Source of the DNA: Nostoc sp. NMS9
GTDB taxonomy: Bacteria; Cyanobacteriota; Cyanobacteriia; Cyanobacteriales; Nostocaceae
Reading direction: 5' to 3'
NCBI RefSeq assembly: GCF_017114995.1
Contig: NZ_JABXKL010000075.1
Span: forward strand, 1-39,345
DNA: 39,345 nt
Of this stretch, positions 24,611-32,760 are shown one piece after another (the first letter of the stretch is position 1; each line of letters begins with the position of its first letter). Below the pieces are notes generated by a model that was not told the DNA's origin, ran no database searches, and saw only the letters and a program-made list of their open reading frames with translations. The translations under genes and the position numbers were made by a program.

Positions 24611-26851
24611 TTAAACTTTATTTTCAAAAAGCTTTAATACATCTAATAGGTAAATAGCATATTGATAAGATTCTGCAATTAATAGATTTTGTTTTTGGGG
24701 TTCGGATTCTAATTTATCGGCTAGTAAGCGTAGAGAGCTAATCAGAGGATAGAGACGCGTGCGAAACTCATCCGAAATATGACTAAAGTTTTGATACTGG
24801 TTATTTTCATCTTGATTTTGGTCTATATCTGACGATAACTGCCAGTTAATTTTCAGGTTAACCACATCGCTGAAGAGATCGATGGCGTTGAGAACTCTTA
24901 AGGCTGAGTTGTATGATTGGTCAATTAATTCCTGCCGCTCTTGGGAATTGTCTACTAGATCGTCAACTAATAGTCCGAGGAAACCAATCATTGAGTTAAG
25001 CCTTGTACGCAGTTCGTGAGAAATGCGGTTAAAGCTAGGATTAGTTTTGGTGGAAACTTTAGTCTGAGCGGCGAATTGCATTGAGTAGAGGCGTGAGTAG
25101 TAACCCCCTTTTTGTAAAAGTGTTTCATGGGTTCCCACTTCTACCACCTGTCCTTGATCTAATACGGCAATTTGATCGGCTTTTTGGACTGTGGAAAGGC
25201 GGTGAGCAATTACAAGGGTTGTGCGATCGCGACTAAGATCGTCGAGTGCAGCTTGTACTAAACGTTCGGAAACAGTATCTAAAGCGCTGGTGGCTTCATC
25301 TAAAATCAAAATTTCCGGATTTTGCAGGAGGGCGCGAGCGATCGCTAATCTTTGCCTTTGTCCACCAGACAACATGACGCCGCGATCGCCAATTTGGCTG
25401 TCGAATCCTTGGGATAATTTTTCAATAAATTCATAAGCATTTGCTCGTTTTGCTGCTGAGATAATTTCATCTTCTGTAGCTTCAGGTCTTCCATAAGCAA
25501 TATTATTTCGCACCGAGTCATTAAAGAGAAATGTATCTTGACTGACAATTCCCATGTGTGTTCTGAGAGATTTGATATCAAAATCACGCAGGTCTGTGCC
25601 ATCGATAGAGATACTGCCAGATGTCGGATCGTAAAATCTGGGTAAGAGGTCAGCCAAGGTGGACTTACCAGCACCAGAACCACCTACCAAAGCCAGAGTT
25701 GTAGCACGGGGTAAAAATAAATTTACATCTTTGAGTACTAACTTTTCATGACTGGGGTAGGCAAAGGAAAGTAAATTAAAACGTATTCCTTCTTTTAATT
25801 CTGTGTAGATAACATTACCGTTTTTCATAAACGGCTTGCGATCGCGACTTAAAAACTCACTCACTATTTCTACGCTAGTAGCACTATTGGCAAAGCTACT
25901 ACGAAGACTATTTAACTGAGAGACCAAAGGCAGGAGTCGCAGTAATACTAATAAATATGTCAGTAGTACCGTTGAAATGAAAGAAATCTGGTTGGCAAAG
26001 AAAGTTTTACTTAAGAATACAATCATAAGTAAGGCTATAACTCCCATCACCTCACTTATCGGCCCGATCGCTTGTGAGTTTACCTGAGATTCAAAATCTG
26101 CTTTTTCGCGATCACGGATTAATTTGGTAATTTTTTGATATTCTCTGTCTTCATTGGCAGTTGACTTTACCAAACGAATTCCATTCAATGTTTCTAAAAC
26201 ACTGATGGAATAAGATGTAGACATTTCTGATAGTTGTTGACCAAATTTTTTCGCTCTACTAATTGTGTATTGATTGATTAATGTTATAAAACCTAACAGA
26301 ATTGTTGCGGCGATTGTGAGCTGCCAAGAAATTGCTAATAATAAGCCAACGAAAACTAAAATTGTAATTATTAAAATAATTAAATTGATAATACTCCCGA
26401 TAGCGCTAGAAGTGCGGGCAGTTTCCGAACCTAGGCGATTAATAATATCGCCTACTTTCGTTTTTGAATAATAGTCTATATCAATATCTAGCAATAACTC
26501 TAAGCTAGCTTCGCGAATATCCGCATTTAATCTCCGAGTGAAAACACTCGATGTTAAAATACTAAAATAACTAGATAAGTTTTTTAAGAAAATTATAAAT
26601 ATAATTGTTCCAGCCATTCCCAAATTCCGATAATTTTCGGGAAGATTATCAAATGGAAACATCACAGCTTTGAGAATCGGAGGAAAACCACTTAAATCTA
26701 CTGGTTGTCCGACAATTCTCAAAATTACTGGCACAATCAAAGTCACACCGACACCATTAAATAAAGCACCAGAAAATCCTAACAGCATCGTTAGGATAAT
26801 TAAACCTGGATAGGGTTTGGCGAATCTTAGGATTAGTTGACCTTTAGACAT
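24611..26851 (-). CDS. ABC exporter with two C-terminal DHp-like (HisKA) segments
   Basis: A fused half-transporter, 746 residues against about 580-600 for the MsbA/PglK type. The TM domain (1-330) has five or six helices. The ATPase domain has Walker A at 390-398 (GGSGAGKST), Q-loop VSQDTFLF, signature LSGGQRQRLAIARAL (494-508), Walker B ILILDEATSALD and switch His550. It ends near residue 592. The extra 150 residues hold two copies of a histidine-kinase H-box helix pair. Copy 1 (607-660) starts FNRISHELRTRLNSMIGFLG with H612 at the phospho-acceptor position. Copy 2 (689-743) starts FSHISDEFRTRLYPLISSLR with Asp694 in that place. No kinase ATP-binding domain follows. It lies inside the glycosyltransferase run, so a carrier-linked glycan is the likely cargo. 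The extension may sense, dimerise or receive phosphate. Confidence 0.88.
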   Translation of the reverse strand: MSKGQLILRFAKPYPGLIILTMLLGFSGALFNGVGVTLIVPVILRIVGQPVDLSGFPPILKAVMFPFDNLPENYRNLGMAGTIIFIIFLKNLSSYFSILTSSVFTRRLNADIREASLELLLDIDIDYYSKTKVGDIINRLGSETARTSSAIGSIINLIILIITILVFVGLLLAISWQLTIAATILLGFITLINQYTISRAKKFGQQLSEMSTSYSISVLETLNGIRLVKSTANEDREYQKITKLIRDREKADFESQVNSQAIGPISEVMGVIALLMIVFLSKTFFANQISFISTVLLTYLLVLLRLLPLVSQLNSLRSSFANSATSVEIVSEFLSRDRKPFMKNGNVIYTELKEGIRFNLLSFAYPSHEKLVLKDVNLFLPRATTLALVGGSGAGKSTLADLLPRFYDPTSGSISIDGTDLRDFDIKSLRTHMGIVSQDTFLFNDSVRNNIAYGRPEATEDEIISAAKRANAYEFIEKLSQGFDSQIGDRGVMLSGGQRQRLAIARALLQNPEILILDEATSALDTVSERLVQAALDDLSRDRTTLVIAHRLSTVQKADQIAVLDQGQVVEVGTHETLLQKGGYYSRLYSMQFAAQTKVSTKTNPSFNRISHELRTRLNSMIGFLGLLVDDLVDNSQERQELIDQSYNSALRVLNAIDLFSDVVNLKINWQLSSDIDQNQDENNQYQNFSHISDEFRTRLYPLISSLRLLADKLESEPQKQNLLIAESYQYAIYLLDVLKLFENKV

Positions 26852-26968
26852 TGGTTTTTATCATGATTTACTTAGTATTAACATAATTTATAAATTAATT
26901 AATGCTTTCGCTAATTGTTTTAGTTGCTGAATATCAATTATCACAAAATTAATTAATCAATTTATTGG

Positions 26969-28141
26969 TTATAAATGAGCAATTACCGACTCCATAGTAG
27001 ATGCCATTTTCTCTACACTATATTTTTCTAAACATTTATTTCTCGCTCTTTTACCTACTTCGTTAGCTGTTTCTAAATCCTGAAATATTAATTTAATTTG
27101 TTCTGCAATTTGTTCTGGAGAATCTGGATCAACTAAATAACCAACTTCATTTAAAATTTCGGGAATATCTCCTACTCGTGTTGCTAAAACTGGCTTTGCC
27201 ATTGCCATACCATCCATGAGTTTAATCGGAAATTGTGCCCTTGCTACAGATGTATCTCGTTGAGGAACTACTACAATATGGGCCGCAGCCACGACTTCCG
27301 GCATTTGTTCTATTGACGTTTGAGGCAGCATAATAATCCACTGTCCCCAGCGTTCAATCAACTGTTCATCATAGTTATCGTAAGGATTACCACCAACAAT
27401 CACGAGCCTGAAGTCGGGTTCTTGTAACTGGTCAAGTGCTATTAAAACATCCTCTAGACCCTTATGTGGTCGAGGCGCACCAGGGAACATGAGAACGCGG
27501 TATTCAGCTAAACCATATTTTTGGCGACTGATTTGCGGATCGTACTTTTGGGGATCAAACAAGCAAGTATCTTTGCCATTGGGTATATAAATACCACCAA
27601 AACGATTCAGCAAGAATTGAGTATCTGCTGTAATAGCGTCAGCATGATTGATCAATGACTCCATCCACTTTAAGTAAAGTGGATGATCTGGATTCCTTAA
27701 AGCACCTTCTTTTTTTAGAAGTTCTCTAGCTAGCTGTTTCAAATTAGGGCGATACTGCCACTCATCGCCGCCATACCAACTTAATTCCCAATCATCAATA
27801 TCTAAAATCACTGGTCTATGGCTACGGATTTTATTAATTAAAGCTACACCATAGCTTGTGGGTTTTGGTTTAACAGCACAGATAATATCTCCATCTATCT
27901 TATTTAAAATTTGCCTGACAGAACCGAACAATTGGGGATAATCGCAGCCTGGTAGACAGAAGATTGCTAGATCGGATGGTGGCTCTGGATAAATATTTTT
28001 TCCAAATAAAAATCCTAATACTTCTACTTCATAATTTAATTTTTTAAAAATTTGACTTAGCAAATATGCTCTGTCACTTCCACCTTTAGAAAAGTTAGGC
28101 GTGAGGATTGAAACCTTTAATTTTTTATTTTGTTTATTCAT
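26969..28141 (-). CDS. GT4-family glycosyltransferase
   Basis: 390 residues with a GT-B fold. N-terminal Rossmann domain: KVSILTPNFSKGGSDRAYLL. Donor-binding C-terminal domain: YRVLMFPGAPRPHKGLEDVL, then FRLVIVGGNPYD, then AAAHIVVVPQRD. The usual E-x7-E acid pair is only partly conserved: the region reads FPIKLMDGMAMAKPVLATRV, where EAMA..PVV is common. The start ATG overlaps the stop of the preceding GT4 gene by four bases (ATGA), which implies coupled translation. A 117-base gap follows before the ABC exporter, so a second promoter there is possible. Confidence 0.88.
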   Translation of the reverse strand: MNKQNKKLKVSILTPNFSKGGSDRAYLLSQIFKKLNYEVEVLGFLFGKNIYPEPPSDLAIFCLPGCDYPQLFGSVRQILNKIDGDIICAVKPKPTSYGVALINKIRSHRPVILDIDDWELSWYGGDEWQYRPNLKQLARELLKKEGALRNPDHPLYLKWMESLINHADAITADTQFLLNRFGGIYIPNGKDTCLFDPQKYDPQISRQKYGLAEYRVLMFPGAPRPHKGLEDVLIALDQLQEPDFRLVIVGGNPYDNYDEQLIERWGQWIIMLPQTSIEQMPEVVAAAHIVVVPQRDTSVARAQFPIKLMDGMAMAKPVLATRVGDIPEILNEVGYLVDPDSPEQIAEQIKLIFQDLETANEVGKRARNKCLEKYSVEKMASTMESVIAHL

Positions 28142-29526
28142 AATAAATTAGGTGTCAGTCCATCAAGATACAAAGTTTTTTGAGGAATTTTTAAGATTTC
28201 ATGATAAAGTGTCAGCATCTCTGAAGCAACAGTATCCATTGTACGTACTAGCTGGATACCTTGACGTAATTTAGCTAGTAGATCGGCGTCTTTGGCTAAA
28301 GTGGCGATCGCTTCAGCCCATGCTTGGACATCTTTTGCTGGAACTAACCAACCATCGATGCCGTGACGGACTAACTCAGCAATTCCTCCTAAATTTGAAC
28401 CTAGTACGGGAATACCCATAGCTTGTGCTTCTAAAGCAACTATGGGCCCAGTTTCTAACCACTGCGACGGTATTGCTAGTATATCGAAACCTGCTAATGC
28501 GTCTGGTACTGCTTCGCGTGAAAGTGGTTCAGCAATGCGAATCCGGCTATCACGAGCAGCGATCGCCATAACTTTTTCACGATTGGCAGAACCGTATTTT
28601 CCCGGATGAGTAGCATGAATAATTAACTCTACAGGTACATCATTCGGTAGACTATGTACTGCTTCCACTAAAACTTGTACCCCTTTAGTTTCTTGCCAGC
28701 GGCCCAAAAAACCGATTTTTAATGTAGAGTTTTGTAGTTTGTTTGGTGTTATTTCACGTTTAAAACTATTAGCAACACCTTGCCGAGAAACAGTAAGTTT
28801 TTCGGGAGGAACGTTGTTTGCAACAAAAGCATTGTATTGCCAATTACTCGTTACAACAATGCGATCGGCTAGTTTTGCTAGTTGCATCAAATTGCGTCTA
28901 TGTTGAGACACTAGAGTAGGAATGCCAAGAGTTTTACCAAGCAAGCGTAGCTTGAAATTTTTAGAGGTAAGTAATTTTGTTTCTGCTGCTACCCCAACAT
29001 CCAAGGGAACTCGGCTTAAAGCCTTGAGTATCGAAGGTGCTACTTGCTTTGGTACTCCCAAACATTGACTACAATTAACAGAGTCAATCAGCCCATCGCA
29101 AGGTTCTTTGTCCCAGCGCATCATCGTACCACGCAGACATATAGGCTCAGGCATGTGGACGGTGACTACAGTAGCCATCCCTAACTGGCGGGCGAGAGCA
29201 AGATGATGTAAACCGCAGTCAAATCGCCATGAATGTTGATGGTATACGTCGGCTCGATTGTTTTCTAGCCAATTAGCAAAAGTTTTAAAGCCTCCGTCGG
29301 GTAGCTGTTTGTGTACCTGTATCTTACTGGGGTTAGGAAAAACAGGATAACGATAAACTGAGATGCCATTGTATTCGTAGGTATCTTCCTCTGTACCTTG
29401 TTTAGGAGCAGCAACAATACTTTCGAGTCCATGTACTTGTAAGCCATGCAGTAGTGAATCTAAGTATACTTCAACACCGCCTGATGAATCTGGAAAATAC
29501 CAGCTAGTTGTATGGATTAGCTTCAT
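28138..29526 (-). CDS. GT4-family glycosyltransferase, first gene of the run
   Basis: 462 residues with a GT-B fold. N-terminus: IHTTSWYFPDSSGGVEVYLD, with the glycine loop for the acceptor. The central insert GLIDSVNCSQCLGVPKQ, preceded by EPICLRGTMM, is Cys-containing and is seen in some polysaccharide GT4 enzymes. Donor domain: LKIGFLGRWQETKGVQVLVE, then GFDILAIPSQWLETGPIVAL, giving the E-x7-E pair (ETGPIVALE), and GIPVLGSNLGGIAE. It opens the minus-strand run of seven genes. Start ATG 29526; the ribosome site is weak. Confidence 0.9.
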   Translation of the reverse strand: MKLIHTTSWYFPDSSGGVEVYLDSLLHGLQVHGLESIVAAPKQGTEEDTYEYNGISVYRYPVFPNPSKIQVHKQLPDGGFKTFANWLENNRADVYHQHSWRFDCGLHHLALARQLGMATVVTVHMPEPICLRGTMMRWDKEPCDGLIDSVNCSQCLGVPKQVAPSILKALSRVPLDVGVAAETKLLTSKNFKLRLLGKTLGIPTLVSQHRRNLMQLAKLADRIVVTSNWQYNAFVANNVPPEKLTVSRQGVANSFKREITPNKLQNSTLKIGFLGRWQETKGVQVLVEAVHSLPNDVPVELIIHATHPGKYGSANREKVMAIAARDSRIRIAEPLSREAVPDALAGFDILAIPSQWLETGPIVALEAQAMGIPVLGSNLGGIAELVRHGIDGWLVPAKDVQAWAEAIATLAKDADLLAKLRQGIQLVRTMDTVASEMLTLYHEILKIPQKTLYLDGLTPNLL

Positions 29527-29950
29527 CTATGAACCTGCAAAGAAAAAATTGGAAAGCTCATCTTTTTTTTACCATGATTGATTGTTCTATTTTTCGTTAT
29601 TAACATCTATCTTTTATAAATAACCCAAAGCGAATCTATAAAATTCTGTACTAAGAGTTAATAAGTATGTACGAATAAAAAATTCGATGAGTGATTTTGT
29701 GTTTTTGAGTAAAAAAGACAATTTAGGACAAAAAGAACAGAATAAATCTAACTTAGCTTTTACACTTCCTCCCAGAGAAATTTTACTGATATGCCCAGAT
29801 CATAATTTATAGTTACTTAGTATATTTTTAAGTATTATTACGGTTGTATACTATCATAGTATTTATGGAGTTTCTCAACCTTTTCTCACTGAGATATTTA
29901 AGATTGCTGATAGATTCCAAAGTATTTACTGGAAAGGGAGATATTAAGTA
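29527..29950. other. Divergent promoter region, GT run / gloB
   Basis: 424 bases, strongly AT-rich, with no gene or STRR repeat. TATACTATCATAGTAT (29847-29862) is an imperfect palindrome and holds a TATACT that could be the -10 of gloB; AAAGGGAG at 29934 is its ribosome site. The minus-strand run of glycosyltransferases must also start from this gap. Confidence 0.5.
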
Positions 29951-30724
29951 ATGCAAGTAATCAGGCTTGAGGCACTCTCAGATAATTACATATTTTTGCT
30001 GGTAGATCGCCAGCAACAAATTGCTGCTGTTGTCGATCCAGCAGAGGCAGAACCAGTACTAAAGCAACTTGCACAGTTAAAAGCTGAGTTGGTAGCGATT
30101 TTCAACACACACCACCACAATGACCATGTAGGTGGCAATCAGCAATTAATAGAACACTTCCCGCAACTAACAGTCTACGGTGGCGTCGAAGATCGTGGGC
30201 GAATTCCGGGACAGCAGGTGTTTTTGCAACAAGGCGATCGCGTCCAATTTGCAGGCCGCATAGCTGAAGTTATTTTTGTTCCCGGACATACCCGCGCTCA
30301 CATCGCTTACTACTTTCCCCCCGAAAAATCTGGTGAGACAGGCGATTTATTTTGCGGCGATACCTTATTTTCTGGCGGTTGCGGTCGCTTGTTTGAAGGA
30401 ACACCAACTCAAATGGTGGACTCTTTAACCAAACTGCGCTCTCTACCAGATGATACGCGTATCTGGTGTGCCCACGAATACACTTTAGGAAATTTGCAAT
30501 TTGCCCTAACTGTGGATGGCGACAATGCCGACTTACAAAGACGCTTCAATGAAGTGAAAACTTATCGTAGTCGAGGAGAAGCTACTATCCCCTCGCTGCT
30601 GGGAATGGAAAAGCGAACCAATCCCTTTTTACGTTGGGATCAGCCATCATTACAATCAACCGTTAAGGGTAGCGATGGAGTGCAAACCTTTGCGCGGATA
30701 CGGGAAATGAAAAATAACTTTTAG
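29951..30724 (+). CDS. gloB: Hydroxyacylglutathione hydrolase (glyoxalase II)
   Basis: A metallo-beta-lactamase-fold thioesterase of methylglyoxal detoxification: S-lactoylglutathione to D-lactate and glutathione. 257 residues, the family length. The binuclear metal motif is THHHNDH (53-59), with further ligands in VPGHTRAH, FCGDTLFSGGCGRLFEG and CAHEYTLGN. The C-terminal glutathione-binding segment is also present (ATIPSLLGMEKRTNPFLRWD). ATG 29951 with GGGAG upstream. It appears monocistronic and is followed by STRR repeats. Confidence 0.95.
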   Translation: MQVIRLEALSDNYIFLLVDRQQQIAAVVDPAEAEPVLKQLAQLKAELVAIFNTHHHNDHVGGNQQLIEHFPQLTVYGGVEDRGRIPGQQVFLQQGDRVQFAGRIAEVIFVPGHTRAHIAYYFPPEKSGETGDLFCGDTLFSGGCGRLFEGTPTQMVDSLTKLRSLPDDTRIWCAHEYTLGNLQFALTVDGDNADLQRRFNEVKTYRSRGEATIPSLLGMEKRTNPFLRWDQPSLQSTVKGSDGVQTFARIREMKNNF

Positions 30725-31085
30725 GTATTGGGGATTGGGAATTGGGCATTGGGCATTGATTATTCTCCCCTGCTCCCCTGCTCCCCTACTCCCTCATCCC
30801 CCATTCCTCCAATTTTCTAGCGCTAATAGTTGCGATCGCACCCTTCCTTTCGCTAGGATCTGTAAGCTTTAGGGTATGGGCAAAGCTACTTGAGACAATA
30901 TACTCATTTCAGGAGTTCTAAGTTTTGAAAAAACACTCGTTATTCAGGACTCTTTACTCAGCATTGGCTCAACACCCCGTTGGCGCAGCCTCTCTTAGAG
31001 AAGAAAGCTAACAGCACTGTTTTAGTGAGCTATGCTGCTAAAACCCACCCAAATTAATCATATTTTACAGGAAAAACGAAAAACG
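30725..31085 (+). repeat. STRR tracts and interspersed palindrome before rplI
   Basis: GGGCATT/GGGAATT heptamers (about 30738-30758) and CTCCCCTG units (about 30765-30785) are followed by a GCGATCGC site (30832-30839). A TTGGCGCAGCCTCTCTTAGA-type palindrome member follows (30980-31003). No gene is evident. The rplI promoter may lie around 30880-30905, but no consensus pair is convincing. Confidence 0.7.
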
Positions 31086-31544
31086 ATGGCGAAACGCGTG
31101 CAGTTAGTTTTAAATCAGGATATCAGCAAGCTGGGAAAATCTGGCGACTTAGTGGAAGTAGCTCCTGGCTACGCTCGTAACTATCTGATTCCCCAGAAAT
31201 TGGCAACCAATGCCACTCCTGGTATTCTCAAGCAAGTAGAACGCCGTCGTGAGCAAGAGCGTCAACGGCAATTAGAACTCAGACAACAAGCTCTTGAGCA
31301 AAAAGAATCTTTAGAAAAAGTTGGCAGCTTGACAATTGCCAAGCCAGTTGGTGAAAACGAAGCAATTTTTGGTACTATCACCACCCAAGATGTTGTAGAT
31401 GCAATTAAGGCAGCCACCGGTCAGGAAATCGATCGGCGTGGAATTACTATCCCCGATATTAACCACCTTGGTACTTATCAAGCCGAAATTAAGCTGCATT
31501 CGGAAGTAGCGGCGCAAGTCGATATTCAAGTAGTCGCTAGCTAA
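31086..31544 (+). CDS. rplI: 50S ribosomal protein L9
   Basis: Large-subunit protein bL9, binding 23S rRNA at the base of the L1 stalk. ATG 31086 gives the standard N-terminus MAKRVQLVLNQDISKLGKSG (152 residues); the frame is open to 31032 without support. The N-domain signature GDLVEVAPGYARNYLIPQKL, the long connecting helix (KQVERRREQERQRQLELRQQ) and the C-domain (IFGTITTQDVVDAI, then HLGTYQAEIKLH) are complete. In cyanobacteria rplI is commonly followed at once by dnaB. Here a dnaB 5' fragment and a 2.9-kb insertion lie between. Confidence 0.95.
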   Translation: MAKRVQLVLNQDISKLGKSGDLVEVAPGYARNYLIPQKLATNATPGILKQVERRREQERQRQLELRQQALEQKESLEKVGSLTIAKPVGENEAIFGTITTQDVVDAIKAATGQEIDRRGITIPDINHLGTYQAEIKLHSEVAAQVDIQVVAS

Positions 31545-31551
31545 CGCAGGA

Positions 31552-31630
31552 GGGGAACGAAGGGATGAGGGGATGAGGGGATGAGGGAGCAAGGGAAGCA
31601 AAGGTGAATAATAACTCCTAACTCCTAACC
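31552..31630 (+). repeat. Short tandem repeats between rplI and the dnaB fragment
   Basis: GGGATGA repeats (about 31562-31587) and CTCCTAA repeats (31615-31628), as in other gaps of the window. Confidence 0.75.
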
Positions 31631-31642
31631 CCGACTGCTTTC

Positions 31643-31804
31643 ATCTCAAAACTAAAATCGTTTATGGCTGAAGAATTGAGTTTTAAAGGTGATGGTAGCG
31701 ATGCCTACGGTGGTAAACTACGCCTACCACCCCAAAACATTGAGGCGGAAGAAGCGATTTTGGGGGGTATTTTGCTAGATCCAGAAGCGATAAATTGAGT
31801 AACG
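31643..31804 (+). repeat. Left copy of the dnaB 5'-end direct repeat
   Basis: ATCTCAAAACTAAAATCGTT at 31643 begins a stretch that aligns with 34690-34852. It covers about 21 bases of leader and 43 codons, then decays over a dozen bases. It marks the left edge of the inserted block. Confidence 0.88.
31664..31798 (+). pseudogene. dnaB: Truncated dnaB, N-terminal 43 codons only
   Basis: ATG 31664 opens MAEELSFKGDGSDAYGGKLR and continues to LDPEAI, identical in protein to the first 43 residues of the intact dnaB at 34712. It then reads one Asn and a stop at 31796. Seven codons differ from the intact copy, all synonymous (ttg/ctg, ggt/ggc, cta/ctg, ccc/cca, aac/aat, ggg/gga, ata/att). It retains the place directly after rplI where dnaB normally begins, so it is probably the old resident 5' end. 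It may still be translated into a 44-residue peptide from the DnaB N-terminal domain. Confidence 0.88.
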
Positions 31805-31852
31805 CGAATGCTTTTAAAAAGCTTGAAACGAAGCTAGCAAAAGGCTTAAATG

Positions 31853-31882
31853 TGAATAATAGTTCAATTGAACTATTATTCA
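31853..31882. repeat. Perfect 30-bp palindrome at the left edge of the insertion
   Basis: The centre is AGTTCAATTGAACT, extended by TGAATAAT on the left and ATTATTCA on the right; all 15 base pairs match with no loop. It stands 50 bases after the end of the dnaB homology and before a TATAAT (31895-31900). It could be an operator for a dimeric regulator, a terminator stem, or an element end. Confidence 0.8.
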
Positions 31883-32001
31883 GCCTAGTACCTATATAAT
31901 ATAAAAATTGAATATTGAATGCACGCCGGTGAGTGTGTCCGTACTCAACCGAGACGACTTCTCCTAAATTCGAGTACACCGAAATAGGAGCAATAATCAG
32001 T

Positions 32002-32211
32002 ATGCCAAAACCCAGGTACGACGAAGACGAAAACAAGTCACGTCATGCAGCAGTTGACGAGGATTGCTGTGAAGAAATGGCTGAGAAATATAGCTGGCAA
32101 TTGGTTGATGTCGAAAAGACGGGAGATCCCATTCTTGAGGTCGATTGTGTGTTTGAAGGCAAAACCGAGTTTCCAAAATCCTATTACGACACTCAAAAGG
32201 AGCAAGACTAA
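32002..32211 (+). CDS. Small acidic protein of unknown function
   Basis: The frame opens at GTG 31933, but ATG 32002 with AGGAG 11 bases upstream is preferred (69 residues). It is acidic and Cys-containing: MPKPRYDEDENKSRHAAVDE, then DCCEEMAEKYSWQLVDVEKT, ending VFEGKTEFPKSYYDTQKEQD. No family recognised. Its stop overlaps the start of the next gene as TAATG, so the two are almost certainly one operon and translationally coupled. It belongs to the block inserted between rplI and dnaB. Confidence 0.65.
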   Translation: MPKPRYDEDENKSRHAAVDEDCCEEMAEKYSWQLVDVEKTGDPILEVDCVFEGKTEFPKSYYDTQKEQD

Positions 32212-32642
32212 TGCGTAAATGGATCGTCTTCCGTGCTGAAAAGCGTCAACCAGGTTGGGAAGATCGGAAGTATGCTCACACGGGTTCTCTCACAAAAACC
32301 CTGTTTGAACACTACGATTGCTCAGACAAAGCACTGCCTGAACCTGGTTATCGCCCACCTGAATTTATTCGAGTCGATCAGTTTGCCGATCCCAGCTATC
32401 CAGAGTCAAAAACTCATTATCGTCAGAGTGATTGGGAAGTGGTGAGAGTTGAAGCCTATACGCCTGAAGTTCCTGTTGGCATGGGCTTCGACATGGTTGC
32501 GATCTGCTACTGCAAGTACAACCCAATCAACGCACCCCTTAAGCCAATGCCAGAGCGTCAAGTCTCTGTCGATTCGTTTGGTGGAGATCAAGAAGCCTAC
32601 GAGCAATGGCTAGAGTCCCAAAAGCAGACTGCTGAGGTATAA
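32211..32642 (+). CDS. Protein of unknown function, coupled to the preceding gene
   Basis: 143 residues, soluble, rich in Tyr, Pro and acidic residues: MRKWIVFRAEKRQPGWEDRK, then HTGSLTKTLFEHYDCSDKAL, then PPEFIRVDQFADPSYPESKT and DWEVVRVEAYTPEVPVGMGF. No enzyme motif or known family was seen. The start overlaps the previous stop (TAATG). It may act as a pair with that acidic protein. It is convergent with the kinase gene. Confidence 0.68.
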   Translation: MRKWIVFRAEKRQPGWEDRKYAHTGSLTKTLFEHYDCSDKALPEPGYRPPEFIRVDQFADPSYPESKTHYRQSDWEVVRVEAYTPEVPVGMGFDMVAICYCKYNPINAPLKPMPERQVSVDSFGGDQEAYEQWLESQKQTAEV

Positions 32643-32760
32643 CAAACAAGCTCGATACCTGCTCAACTGACGACGAGTATCACCTGGGAATGAGAAGTTT
32701 GCTAACGAGCTTGGAATCAAGAGACAGACTCGTTGCATTTTGCATCTTATTCGATTAAAG

